Part shown: positions 19,406-28,578 of the stretch, piece after piece
How positions within the stretch are numbered: the first letter of the stretch is position 1
Layout of the letters: the number at the start of each line of letters is the position of its first letter
The notes under the pieces: model-generated
What the model saw: only the letters and a program-made list of their open reading frames with translations
What the model was told of the DNA's origin: nothing
Database searches by the model: none
Position numbers and translations under genes: made by a program
DNA from: Pycnococcus provasolii
Lineage: Eukaryota > Chlorophyta > Pseudoscourfieldiophyceae > Pseudoscourfieldiales > Pycnococcaceae
Reading direction: 5' to 3'
DNA: 64,000 nt
NCBI GenBank assembly: GCA_938743325.2
Contig: OW568875.1
Coordinates: 62,001-126,000 of the forward strand

Positions 19406-20062
19406 TCACTGAGGCGGACTGAAAGCCATGGAGTCGGGAACAGCCGGTCCACTTCCCGTGGCGGTAACAATGTTGTTGAGGATGGGAGCGTTCCCGAATC
19501 GGTGGTCTCGCGTGATGGGGTTGGTGAGAAACGAGCGGCTCGGCGGGCTGAGGCTTGCGGCGAACATCGCCGTGTGCGTCGTGTGTGTCGCAGGCGCCCC
19601 TCCTCCGAGTATCTGTAGGATTTCGACACCCGCCTCGGACGCGCATCCCGAGTGAGCTCGCTGCGCCTGCTGCGGTATGCAGAACGTCGGCGCGGCGGCG
19701 GCGGTCCCTGTGGTGTCCGTGACGAACGAGAATTGCTTTTGCTGGCCCCCTACGTAGTTACCGCCGCCGTAGTACTCGGAGCTTGGTACTGGCGGTAGCT
19801 GCTGAGCTCCTCCACCTCCCTGAGCTCCTGAGTTGTACGCGTACACGGGTTGTGGCGCAGGTACCGCCGCATATGCCGTAAATCCTATCGAAGCATCCCC
19901 TGGACATGGGACCACCCCTGGGACAACCGGAGTCGCCAGAGTCGCCACACACCCTGGACCCGCACCACCACCACCACCAACAACGCCACCACCAACCGCC
20001 CCTGCCCCTGGCACTCCCGCTGCACCCCCACCCGTGGCAGCAGCGAACGCAGCGCGGAGCAT
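19406..20062 (-). CDS. Gly/Ala/Pro-rich protein next to a MULE insertion
   Basis: The frame is 218 residues if it starts at ATG 20062 (MLRAAFAAATGGGAAGVPGA). It is rich in Gly, Ala, Pro, Tyr and Gln, with GG-rich stretches and PVPSSEYYGGGNYVGGQQKQ. The C-terminal half has more ordinary composition (EILQILGGGAPATHTTHTAM, then RDHRFGNAPILNNI), which argues for a real disordered regulatory or RNA-binding-like protein. I do not recognise the family. The same frame stays open upstream to 20257, where a MULE with a 10-bp target duplication begins. On the far side of the element (ATG 22765) a short frame continues in phase across the insertion site. The original 5' end may therefore have been separated by the element. 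Confidence 0.5.
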   Translation of the reverse strand: MLRAAFAAATGGGAAGVPGAGAVGGGVVGGGGGAGPGCVATLATPVVPGVVPCPGDASIGFTAYAAVPAPQPVYAYNSGAQGGGGAQQLPPVPSSEYYGGGNYVGGQQKQFSFVTDTTGTAAAAPTFCIPQQAQRAHSGCASEAGVEILQILGGGAPATHTTHTAMFAASLSPPSRSFLTNPITRDHRFGNAPILNNIVTATGSGPAVPDSMAFSPPQ

Positions 20063-20247
20063 GGATTCTGGCGCAGAATGAAATGAGGCTGCCCGGGAAT
20101 CAGCCTGGGAGGGAGGGCCCCAGAACCGGTTAACCCTTCCCAGGTGGAGGGGGGGGCCCCTCCGACTCGGAGGGACCTGGGACAGCTCGAATTCCTCGAA
20201 TTCCCTCGAGCTGCCGGGGGAGCGCTCCCCGGGTAGAAAACCCAAGC

Positions 20248-20257
20248 CTCGGAAATC
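20248..20257 (+). repeat. Target-site duplication of the MULE, left copy
   Basis: The 10-bp sequence ctcggaaatc directly precedes the left terminal inverted repeat and is repeated exactly at 22708-22717. A length of 9-11 bp is standard for Mutator-like elements. Confidence 0.9.
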
Positions 20258-22707
20258 GAGAAAAAGACAAAGTATAGGTGTTTTTTCGGAATTTTGGACA
20301 AAGTATAGGTGTTAGGGTTACTGCTAGGGTTATGGTTAGGGTTTCGTTTTACTGGCCGAATACCATGGGGAGCAAGGCGCCGCCATGCATCTGTAGGTTC
20401 CCAGTCGGCCAGTCACCTCACCGACGCGTCGTCGACCAGTACTGTACCCTTCGTTCCTTCCCACCCTTTCTCGCCCCTTCCCGCCCCCCCTCCCCTCCCT
20501 TCCCTTCCATTCCCCGCGTCTGCGTGTGATGTCATGGACATGAACGAAAGCGTCGAGCTCCTGAACTGGAACTGGTCGTCAGGAAGTGACGACGACGAGT
20601 CCTCTGATGAACAACATGAGCACGAAGAGGCAGGGGCTGGGGCCGGGGGTCGACTGCCGCAACTTGCTCCGACATCCAAACTCCATTCGTTGTGCGTCGG
20701 CTGTGTGTACTCTTCCAAGCAAGAGGCCATTGATGCTGTCAAGGCACACTCGTGCGCAACCGGCAAGAAGCTCATACAAAAAACGTCCTGCTCAAACTCC
20801 GACGCCGTGTACTTCATTTGCGCGGATGCTGTTGACCTCTCGGCGACGGCGGAAGCGCGAAAAGGCATGACAGGCGCGGCGTCCAAAAAGCAAGTTCTGA
20901 AAGCAAATGCCTGTACCGGGAGCGCAGTCGTACGCCGCGTGCAAGAGCGTGGTGCTACGAAGGAGAAGGATGGCGTGAATACAAACACAGGAAAGTGGCG
21001 GATCGCCAAGGTGCAACCACACATCAACTGCGGCGGGCAGCTCACCTTGAGTGCCGAACAAATCGCAGACGTCGTCTACGAGAACGTCGCCTCGAACAGG
21101 GGCATTAGCGCGGAAGACATTGGCACGCTTGCGAGGCAAAAGTACCCGCACGCGGTACCGCCGTCGACGAGGATGCTGAACCGAGCGCGCAATTTGGTGC
21201 TGGACATGCTCGACATCAAATACAACGAATCCTTCACGGTGATGAAGCTGTGGGGCGAAGCAGCGGTGGCAGCGAATCCCGGCGCGATCTTCAAGTTCAA
21301 CACGGTCACGCTTCCCTCTGGAGAAAAGCAGTTCAACGCCGCGGCGTTCGCGCTTCCTGTAGCGACGCTTGAGAAAGCTTGCCTCCCTATATCGGCGATG
21401 GATGGCACACACAGTCGTCATCGTTGGTACGACGGGATATACCTCACGTTTACGTTATTGACAAGTGAGGGGACGACGTTGCTTGTGGCGTGGGCATGCG
21501 TGAAAAGCGAGTCGGAAGCATCGTGGACTTGGTTTGTACAAGTTCTTCGCGAAGCAGGTTTGGATGTCTTCTTGAAGGAGAATAAAGTTGTGATAAGCGA
21601 TCGTGACAAAGGGTTGCTGACGGCATTGACGACGATCACGGCGTACCACTTCATGTGCCTATGGCACGTGTTACAGAACGTTTACAAAGCGTGCGGATCG
21701 ACGAAGGACTTCGTCTTAGGCCACCGTGGCGCGCTATTCTGGACTGTTGCGAAATCTTGGACTAAGTTCAATTTTGATGTGAACATGGCCACACTTCAGG
21801 AAGAGAACAACACCGCACACGCGTACCTCAAGAATCTTGACCCTGCGAAGTGGACCGTGATGGGCGCGCACGAGGCTGGCTTCGGGTTGCACGGTAGACT
21901 CACTTCTCAATTTGCGGAGAGCGAGAATGCGGCGGCGTCGAAAACAAGAACCAGTGCAAGGTTTCTCCCGCCGACGTTCTTCTTTGACAGTTGCTTGCGT
22001 CGCGCGCACACGCGGCTGGCATTGCTTCGCGAGCGCATCGCGAACAGTTCCTTGTTCTTGACGGACCGTGCAAACGCCATGCTTGCCGGGCATATCCAAT
22101 CTGCAGCACCCATGCGCGTGGAGTGGACGGCGCAGAACATCGCGACGGTATTCGCAGGTTCGGCTCCGTACATCGTGAAGTTCTTGCCTGAAGGCATCTC
22201 GTGTGCTTGCAAGCTCACCTTGGAGCATGCATGTGGTTGTCCGCACTCGTGGAAAGCTGCGCATGACAAAGGCTACACGTATTCCACTTTCGTGGAGAAC
22301 TTCGTCGCCGATTTCCACAAGCGTTCGTGCGTGTCTGCCGCGTTGAACGCGACGGTAGTGAGCCTACCGACGCTACCGATCGAGCTGCACCTCATGACTG
22401 CGCCGCCGAATATGGAACCCATCGTGGCACCACCACGAAAGAAGAAAAAAGGAAGGAAGAGCCTCAAAAAACGCCACAAGAGCTCAGTTGAGATGACGCA
22501 GACGCAGACGCAGACGAACTCGCAGTTGCGCTAGCTGATGGGTAGGGAAGGGAAGGAACGAAGGGTACAGTACTGGTTTGACGACGCGTCGGTGAGGTGG
22601 ATTAAGATCCAAGTAAAACGAAACCCTAACCATAACCCTAGCAGTAACCCTAACACCTATACTTTGTCCAAAATTCCGAAAAAACACCTATACTTTGTCT
22701 TTTTCTC
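20258..22707 (+). mobile_element. Mutator-like DNA transposon (MULE), apparently whole
   Basis: A 2,450-bp element. The terminal inverted repeats begin gagaaaaagacaaagtatag on the left, with the exact reverse complement on the right ending at 22707. They run about 100 bases with almost no mismatch, and weaker similarity continues to about 20465 on the left and 22535 on the right (including cgacgcgtcg). Each repeat contains a degenerate telomere-like tract (ggttatggttagggtttcg). The 10-bp target duplication at both ends is perfect and one uninterrupted transposase frame fills the interior. The element looks recent and possibly still able to move, but that is inference. Confidence 0.93.
20534..22534 (+). 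CDS. MULE (MuDR/FAR1-type) transposase
   Basis: Predicted 666-residue protein. An acidic N terminus (MDMNESVELLNWNWSSGSDD) is followed by a MuDR-like DNA-binding region (residues about 60-200). The DDE core starts near residue 285 with LPISAMDGTHSRHRWYDGIY (candidate Asp290), continues with VVISDRDKGLLTAL (Asp356) and CLWH, and has FAESENAAAS as the candidate position of the third acid. Near residue 560 a SWIM-type zinc finger reads SCACKLTLEHACGCPHSWKA (CxC, nine residues, CxH). The C terminus is basic (RKKKKGRKSLKKRHKSS), suggesting nuclear import. The frame is open from 20309 inside the TIR; ATG 20534 is the first Met. Confidence 0.92.
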   Translation: MDMNESVELLNWNWSSGSDDDESSDEQHEHEEAGAGAGGRLPQLAPTSKLHSLCVGCVYSSKQEAIDAVKAHSCATGKKLIQKTSCSNSDAVYFICADAVDLSATAEARKGMTGAASKKQVLKANACTGSAVVRRVQERGATKEKDGVNTNTGKWRIAKVQPHINCGGQLTLSAEQIADVVYENVASNRGISAEDIGTLARQKYPHAVPPSTRMLNRARNLVLDMLDIKYNESFTVMKLWGEAAVAANPGAIFKFNTVTLPSGEKQFNAAAFALPVATLEKACLPISAMDGTHSRHRWYDGIYLTFTLLTSEGTTLLVAWACVKSESEASWTWFVQVLREAGLDVFLKENKVVISDRDKGLLTALTTITAYHFMCLWHVLQNVYKACGSTKDFVLGHRGALFWTVAKSWTKFNFDVNMATLQEENNTAHAYLKNLDPAKWTVMGAHEAGFGLHGRLTSQFAESENAAASKTRTSARFLPPTFFFDSCLRRAHTRLALLRERIANSSLFLTDRANAMLAGHIQSAAPMRVEWTAQNIATVFAGSAPYIVKFLPEGISCACKLTLEHACGCPHSWKAAHDKGYTYSTFVENFVADFHKRSCVSAALNATVVSLPTLPIELHLMTAPPNMEPIVAPPRKKKKGRKSLKKRHKSSVEMTQTQTQTNSQLR

Positions 22708-22717
22708 CTCGGAAATC
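22708..22717 (+). repeat. Target-site duplication of the MULE, right copy
   Basis: An exact copy of the 10-bp sequence found at 20248-20257, directly abutting the right terminal inverted repeat. Confidence 0.9.
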
Positions 22718-23493
22718 CTCGTCAGTTCTCACGCGGCGCCGCCAACGTTCACCTCCGCCTTGCATTTGTTGGGTTGTGGGATTCGGGGGACCCTCCTTCG
22801 CTCCAAAAACCCGAGAATTTCGTGAACGCAAAAGCTTGAACGCCTCTCAGGAATGTTTGGCTGCGTCACCTCCTCCCACTACCCTAGAAAGCTTCGAAGA
22901 GGTGCTTCGAAGTGGGATCCACGAACTCACGAGTGGGACAGACGCGTCTATGTACATGTACCCTACCTTTATGGTAGACGTCTGGGCAATGGTCTGGGCA
23001 ACGTGAAGTTTACCAAGCTGCCGTATGTAGGATTCCTGCCGTAGGCTTCTTCTTCTTCTTGGGTTAAAGCTGCCGTACCAACCCAAGAAGGCCAAGATCA
23101 AGGCGAACGAAGACCCAAGGCCAACGACCACTCTTCTAACCAGCTCAGCGCCTCGCTCTGGACAAGAGTTCTGGACAAAAGCCTTCCAGGTTCATCACCT
23201 TCCAGGACTTCAAGATACCCTTCCCTAAATAAGTCAACGAAGGATCCCCATCTATCTAAGACAGTCAAAAAAGGTTGATCAAGGAAACGGAGAGCGGGAA
23301 CCACCTCTGGGAGGCCCCAAACCGAGATTTGATGGCCCGTCGGAATCTCATGGGAAAAATCCGAAGAGAGAAGAGAAGAGAGCAAGAGAGAACAGGGTTA
23401 GGGTATTGGCGTTAGGGTTAGGGTTAGCGTTAGGGTTCGCGAACGTTACAGGCAGGTGAAAAAGGGGTGGTTGTGGTCTTACATTTTACAATC
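22718..23493. other. Gene-poor interval with TTAGGG-like tract
   Basis: No complete gene can be supported. ATG 22765 on the minus strand opens a short frame (MQGGGERWRRRVRTDEDF) that would run in phase into the glycine-rich gene if the MULE were absent. At 23396-23440 there is a degenerate TTAGGG tract with about five units. A 95-codon minus-strand frame at 23098-23385 (Leu/Trp-rich, SEALSWLEEWSLALGL) is unrecognised and not called. Confidence 0.4.
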
Positions 23494-25794
23494 TTACCAA
23501 TCATCGGTAGCTTTCACCATGCACAGTCCGCGGCGTGCACGGTTCATGACGCGCGTCAGCTCTGCTTCGCGATCTGCACCCCAGCGGCGCGTGTTTCCGT
23601 CAAGTGGAATGGGCTTGCCGGCACGGAAACCAGTTTCGTCCCAACGGCGCTCCTGCAGCATGCGTGCCGACGGTGCGTCGCCCTGGCCAGAGTACAGGAG
23701 GACGGCAACGCCGCGTGGCAGGCTCGCGCAGACGTCATCCACCGCATTATCGACGATGGAAAACACGCGAGCTTGCTCGTCCGGGAGCGTGCGCAGGTGC
23801 TCACGCCGCGCGGCATCGGACGCATCGCGAAGAGCATCGTCGCGCGCCGCTGGCGTCGATCCCCCGCCAAGTCGAGCGTCAACCTCCGCCGTCGCGACGC
23901 GAACTGCCGCACGGCATCGGTCAGCACGACGTTCCCAAAAGTGACCAAGTGCCTCCAGACTCACATGTGCAAACCAGCGATGGTTGGCGCTAACATCATC
24001 GGTGAGACGCTCAGATGCCAGACGCGAGAGCGCTTCCACGGCGCTAGCCATCTGAGACTGTGCCTCCCGGAATCCGAGAGCGTCGCCCCCCGTGGTTGAC
24101 GTGGCACACGCGACATCAGCCTTTGTCGCGACGCAATTCACGTCGGGGATGCCACCCGCAAGTCTGTTGATGAGCGAAATGCTGCCGACAGCATCGCACT
24201 TCACCCCGAGCTCGCTTAAGATGCTGAAGATCGAAGGCCCAAGGCTCCACTCAGGTGCTGCGGCGCCGAGCGGCGCAAAGTGCGGGGCTCGTTTGCGTGC
24301 TCCATCGTTCGACGGTACGAACCAAGGCGAGGTGCTGAGATTGAGGGAGTTGGCCGCGTACTTCACGAGAGAAAGCGCAGCGCGAGCATCCTCCGCACTG
24401 TCATGATTCTCTTCCTGAATGGCGCGCCCAAGCACAGTCTCCATAAGCTCGCGCAGGCCCGGCTTATACGGCGGGCCGCGCTTCGACTTAAAGAATGTGG
24501 CAGTATCAATGACGTTCGCGTGCACGAGACGGAGAGCGTGCAAATCGTTGTCAAGCGAGTGTCCCACGAGCACGTCGTCATCCGCAAGTATAGACAGCAC
24601 AAGCGTACGAGCGCGCGCGAACGTCAGAGGTGGCTGTCCGTGCGGAATTGCCATCGGCGTGACTTTGCCCGTGCCGTCGTCGGGGTCACCGGACAGATCG
24701 TCGGGCGACACACCGGAGTACCGCGTGACGTAGTCTACAACGTGATTTGCAGGCTTCACAAAACGGTCCAGCACGGCGCGTCCGTCTGCGTCGAGGAGCG
24801 TCACGCGCGCTAGCTCGAGTCCTTGCGCCTCTGTGCACACCATCTCGCAGTCTAATGCAAACAGGCGCGGGGTCGACGCTCCGTCATGCCCGCCACGGAT
24901 GAGATGCCGAGGCTGCGTGGCAACATATCCAGGTGGGCACCGCGGTGGCTCGCCGGGGGACGACGCCGCCACGGGCACTGGAAAGCCGTTCTCGAGCATC
25001 TGCAGCGGCGTCATCGCGAGGTGGGCGAGTGGTAGTGGGTCGCCTCGTCCGTCGAGGTCGCCGTACAGGACAAAGTCGTCCTCTTCGTCTTGGTTGTGCT
25101 CCTCCGCAGGTGGAATTGGTTTTGGGTCTGCTTCCTCGGCAGCGTTGGCGCTGGCGGCGGTGTTGTCGCCCTCAGCTCTAATTTTCTTGAGTGCGCTTCC
25201 GACGCCTCGTTCGCTTGCAGGTCGTTTTTGCCTCGTGTGCGTTGCGTAGCACGCCGTTGCTGGATAGAAGGACATCCCGCTTGGGCTGACCATGCAGCTC
25301 GCCTGCGTTCCAAATCTCTGCCTTAGTTTGGGAAGAAGCTGCGCGAGTTCCGTGTAGTGGTCGGAGCAGAGTCCTGGTATGTGTATTGCGACGACGCCGC
25401 GCGCCACGCCGTACGCGACGTGTTTCCCCTGTTTCGTCTGCCTGAGCCATCGCGACGCGTAGTTGCGGCACTCCAAGGCAATGGACCGCGCGCAAGAAGA
25501 GGGCGCGAGTGGCGCATCCCTAGAAGGCTCCCTGTCATCGTCATCACTCAAATCCGACGACAATGCTGAAACGGACGGACCCTCAACATCTTGATGGCCA
25601 CCACCATCACCGTCACCGTCACCAACGCCATTGCCATTCTTAACGTCACCCAACTCAGACTCGGAAGGGGACTCAGAAGGAGGCCTCTCTCTCCAGTCGA
25701 TGAGCGCCAAAATACCCGCCGCGAGGTCACCGAGACGCTTGTGCTGACTGGGCGTGCTGAAGCGGACGTGAACGCCTCCTTGACGGGACGACAT
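23494..25794 (-). CDS. REX1/REXO-type DEDDh RNA exonuclease
   Basis: Predicted 766-residue protein. The exonuclease domain covers about residues 310-480: ExoI RLFALDCEMVCTEAQGLELA (Asp and Glu), ExoII DDDVLVGHSLDNDLHALRLV (Asp) and ExoIII NHDSAEDARAALSLVKYA (His and Asp). This is the complete DEDDh set in the arrangement of the REX1/REX3/REXO and plant SDN proteins, which trim 3' ends of rRNA, 5S RNA, tRNA or small RNAs. The N-terminal 300 residues hold acidic stretches and a region around CMVSPSGMSFYPATACYATH that may be an accessory domain. The C-terminal 280 residues, starting SIFSILSELGVKCDAVGSIS, may contain an RRM-like fold as in REXO5, but this is only a guess. ATG 25794 is the first start. 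Confidence 0.87.
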   Translation of the reverse strand: MSSRQGGVHVRFSTPSQHKRLGDLAAGILALIDWRERPPSESPSESELGDVKNGNGVGDGDGDGGGHQDVEGPSVSALSSDLSDDDDREPSRDAPLAPSSCARSIALECRNYASRWLRQTKQGKHVAYGVARGVVAIHIPGLCSDHYTELAQLLPKLRQRFGTQASCMVSPSGMSFYPATACYATHTRQKRPASERGVGSALKKIRAEGDNTAASANAAEEADPKPIPPAEEHNQDEEDDFVLYGDLDGRGDPLPLAHLAMTPLQMLENGFPVPVAASSPGEPPRCPPGYVATQPRHLIRGGHDGASTPRLFALDCEMVCTEAQGLELARVTLLDADGRAVLDRFVKPANHVVDYVTRYSGVSPDDLSGDPDDGTGKVTPMAIPHGQPPLTFARARTLVLSILADDDVLVGHSLDNDLHALRLVHANVIDTATFFKSKRGPPYKPGLRELMETVLGRAIQEENHDSAEDARAALSLVKYAANSLNLSTSPWFVPSNDGARKRAPHFAPLGAAAPEWSLGPSIFSILSELGVKCDAVGSISLINRLAGGIPDVNCVATKADVACATSTTGGDALGFREAQSQMASAVEALSRLASERLTDDVSANHRWFAHVSLEALGHFWERRADRCRAAVRVATAEVDARLGGGSTPAARDDALRDASDAARREHLRTLPDEQARVFSIVDNAVDDVCASLPRGVAVLLYSGQGDAPSARMLQERRWDETGFRAGKPIPLDGNTRRWGADREAELTRVMNRARRGLCMVKATDDW

Positions 25795-25970
25795 ACCAAA
25801 GGGGCTGGGACCAAGAAAATGGCGGCTGGTTGGGCGGGGTCACAAACCCCGAAATCATCGAATCCTCGAATTCGATTAGGGGTTCAGACAGAGCTGGTTT
25901 TCTTTGCTCCCTACTATGAGTAGGTGGTGCCGAATCGAATCATTCCTTCCGAGTTTTGAGTTTTCCAGAC

Positions 25971-26975
25971 ATGGCATGTCCTCCTCGGGAAGGCTCTGAC
26001 CTTGAGCTTGAGGAGAACAATCTCCGCGATCGTGCCATCGCCGTCTGGCGCGACTGGCTCGTCGCGGTGCACAGGCCGCGGCGGATCGAAACTGTCAAGG
26101 AACGTTACGAGCTTCGCAAAAGAATGTCGCGAGCCAACGTGAACATTGCAGCGGGTAACCGGCACTCGATGGCGGTGCGACAAGACGGAAGGATCGCGTG
26201 CTGGGGACGCTACGACGACGGCCAGGCGCCTCCCGGCGGCGTCGACGGTGACTTCGTCGCGGTTGCCGCCGGCGATAATCACTCGCTGGTACTCCGACAA
26301 GACGGCAGCGTCGCATGCTGGGGATACAACGACTGGGGCCAGGCGCCTCCCGCCGGCGTCGAAGGCGACTTCGTCGCAATCGCCGCGGGTGAAGATCACT
26401 CGCTGGCACTTCGACGCGACGGCGGCGTCGCGTGCTTGGGAAAAAACCTCTACGGCCAGGCGCCTCCCGACGGCGTCGACGGCGACTTCGTCGCAATCGC
26501 TGCGGGTGGTGGTCACTCGCTGGCGCTGCGACAAGACGGCAGCGTCGCATGCTGGGGTGCCAACCACTGGGGCCAGGCGCCTCCCGCCGGCGTCGACGGT
26601 GACTTCGTCGCAATCGCTGCGGGTGGTGGTCACTCGCTGGCGCTGCGACAAGACGGAAGGATCGCGTGCTGGGGAGACAACGACTTCGGCCCGGCGCCTC
26701 CCGGCGGCGTCGACGGTGACTTCGTTGCAATCGCTGCGGGTGGTGGTCACTCGCTGGCGTTGCGACGCGACGGGAGCGTCGCGTGCTGGGGAAGCAACCT
26801 CTCCGGCGAGGCGCCTCCCGACGGCGTCGACGGCGACTTCGTCGCAATCGCCGCGGGTCTTGATCACTCGCTGGCGATCCGACGCGACGGCAGTATTGCG
26901 TGCTGGGGCGAGGCGCTAGCTGATGTTGCAGAACTCAACGCCACGCCATTCATGACGGAGATTGTAATTCTGTAA
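25971..26975 (+). CDS. RCC1-like repeat protein with seven 37-residue repeats
   Basis: Predicted 334-residue protein. A charged helical N terminus (LELEENNLRDRAIAVWRDWL, then RIETVKERYELRKRM) precedes seven tandem repeats of 37 residues. Each has the pattern DGDFVAIAAGGGHSLALRQD followed by GSVACWG and a G-A-P turn, so it should form a seven-blade beta propeller as in RCC1. The repeats are close to identical at DNA level (111-base units), which points to recent expansion or gene conversion. Unlike RCC1 itself there is no sign of the chromatin-binding N terminus, and a Ran-GEF role is not implied. Related propellers act in ubiquitin ligases and scaffolds. The first in-frame ATG is 25971 (MACPPREGSD). 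Confidence 0.8.
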   Translation: MACPPREGSDLELEENNLRDRAIAVWRDWLVAVHRPRRIETVKERYELRKRMSRANVNIAAGNRHSMAVRQDGRIACWGRYDDGQAPPGGVDGDFVAVAAGDNHSLVLRQDGSVACWGYNDWGQAPPAGVEGDFVAIAAGEDHSLALRRDGGVACLGKNLYGQAPPDGVDGDFVAIAAGGGHSLALRQDGSVACWGANHWGQAPPAGVDGDFVAIAAGGGHSLALRQDGRIACWGDNDFGPAPPGGVDGDFVAIAAGGGHSLALRRDGSVACWGSNLSGEAPPDGVDGDFVAIAAGLDHSLAIRRDGSIACWGEALADVAELNATPFMTEIVIL

Positions 26976-27056
26976 TACAAAGTCACACACACACAAGAAA
27001 GAAATCACTTCTCGCACCAAGGCACAAAAGGAAGAATGACAAATAGTATTAATCTT

Positions 27057-28460
27057 CTATACAAGTTCGCGTAGTTTGGACGCGACGCCGTTCACGTGAG
27101 CGAGACCCACGACGGCGACCACCGTCGGCAAGGCGGCGTCGGCAGCGGCGTCGTGATCATGATGGTCGAGCGTGCGCGGCGCTTTCGATGGAGCGACTTC
27201 AAGATAGCCGCACGGATGATGAGAAAGAGATAAAGGCATACCGCTGTCAACGTCGTCGTCGTCGCCATCGACCATCGCTCGAATCCACACCTCCACCTTC
27301 CTGTTATTCGTCACGGGACGCACACCTTCGCGGCTCCGCACCACTTCCACGCGACACGCACGGCCAAGGTCAACAACCGTGTCGCCGTATCGACGGTAAG
27401 GAGAAGATGAGCCGTTCTTCAGGAGAAGCTCAGGCATGTTAGAGCGCAGCAGCGCAGGTGCCACCCACATCCGCGCGCCGGTGAGCTTGCCGCCATTTGA
27501 CGCGGCGAGGTTGTCCAGCAGGGCGAGGTAGCGTGGCTCGTAGAGATTGAGTCGCCTCTCTTCGCCTGCCAGCGGTCTCGCGAGAGCGAAGAGCGGTGCA
27601 CGATGCCTTGCTGAGTCGTCACGGCGACGAAGCCACGATGTGAAGCATCTTCTACGTTCCGTCTCCGCATGCCGTGTGTCGAATTGCACACGAACGCGAT
27701 GGCAGGTTTCTCGTCTCTCACGCAGAGCCACTGCAGCATCGCACGCCTTTGCGACAGAAGAGGCGAGTACTTCGTCGCGCTTGACGAGCACGGCGTCGAC
27801 GGCTGCGGTGAAGAGCCCCAGTCCAATGTACGCCACAACGAGCTGTGCGGCGTTGTTCGTGCTAACAAGGTCTGCTGAAGTGGCGGGCGACGTGGCAGCG
27901 AGGGCCGCGGCGCCAGAAACGAGCATCGGCAAGAGCGGTGCGAGTGGTAGAAGCTTGGCGAGGTCTTCTTTTGCGACGTCGACGACACGCACGCCACTCG
28001 CTCCCACGCCAATTGCTTGCATGAGGTGCGTGAGCGCCGCCACGACGGCTCGTATGTCGAGCCAGTTTGGCGCCGTTTTGAAGGCGAGCACGTTCGCGAG
28101 TTCGTCCATCATCTGCGCCGTTCTCAGGTCCCCGAACGCCAATAACGCTTGCGAGCGCGCTGCAGATCGACACGCCGCGTAGAGGTCTCTTCCGTACGGC
28201 GCAGGTTTGTTCAGACGCACGTTATCGACGAGCGTGTTAAGTCTGGCGCGATCAATCTCCACGACGACGGCGTCGGGGCTGAGTGCTTGAATGACGCGTG
28301 AGCATTGCTGCGCGGACTTCGTGAACGAAAAGTGCACGGTTCCTATTATAACAACTGTGCACGAGGACTTGTACACAACACGAGTCGAGCAAGCAGGAAG
28401 CGCGCGAGAAGATGCTCTCACCATATGACGACGCACTCGCACGCTGCTCTCAGGCGACAT
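27057..28460 (-). CDS. TraB/PrgY-family membrane protein with Lon-N-like insert
   Basis: Predicted 467-residue protein. The TraB signature starts near residue 37 with VVIIGTVHFSFTKSA, then VIQALSPDAVVVEIDRARL, and the family's closing strand VVAVVGLAHVNGVASKL sits at the very C terminus. Hydrophobic segments near LLPLAPLLPMLVSGAAALAA and VVAYIGLGLFTAAVDAVL suggest membrane association, as for TIKI/PrgY and plant outer-envelope or mitochondrial TraB proteins. The RDEVLASSVAKACD segment normally lies close to the closing strand. Here about 190 residues intervene, including LFALARP followed by NLYEPRYLALLDNLA, which resembles the N-terminal substrate domain of Lon proteases. A proteolytic or peptide-binding role is inferred only from family. 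The frame opens with GTG at 28496; ATG 28460 is used. Confidence 0.75.
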   Translation of the reverse strand: MSPESSVRVRRHMVRASSRALPACSTRVVYKSSCTVVIIGTVHFSFTKSAQQCSRVIQALSPDAVVVEIDRARLNTLVDNVRLNKPAPYGRDLYAACRSAARSQALLAFGDLRTAQMMDELANVLAFKTAPNWLDIRAVVAALTHLMQAIGVGASGVRVVDVAKEDLAKLLPLAPLLPMLVSGAAALAATSPATSADLVSTNNAAQLVVAYIGLGLFTAAVDAVLVKRDEVLASSVAKACDAAVALRERRETCHRVRVQFDTRHAETERRRCFTSWLRRRDDSARHRAPLFALARPLAGEERRLNLYEPRYLALLDNLAASNGGKLTGARMWVAPALLRSNMPELLLKNGSSSPYRRYGDTVVDLGRACRVEVVRSREGVRPVTNNRKVEVWIRAMVDGDDDDVDSGMPLSLSHHPCGYLEVAPSKAPRTLDHHDHDAAADAALPTVVAVVGLAHVNGVASKLRELV

Positions 28461-28555
28461 ATCTTTCTTCAGGTTTGGGGATATTCTGCGCCACACAGTT
28501 TTCTTCGTGGGAGATTTTTTTGATTTTTCTTCTTTTCAGACCGGGAGATTTGCTC

Positions 28556-28578
28556 AGGGTTAGGGTTAGGGTTAGGTT
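28556..28578 (+). repeat. Interstitial TTAGGG repeats
   Basis: About three and a half TTAGGG units between the TraB gene start and the end of the cyclic-nucleotide gene. They match the TTAGGG tracts at 16085-16131 and 23396-23440. Confidence 0.75.

Noticed and set aside
22718-23493. Short frames such as 23098-23385 on the minus strand
   Set aside because: No recognisable domain and no splice or start context; too little support to call a gene.
25914-26867. A 317-codon repetitive frame opposite the RCC1-like gene
   Set aside because: Mirror of the 111-base repeats; only the plus strand gives the RCC1 propeller pattern.
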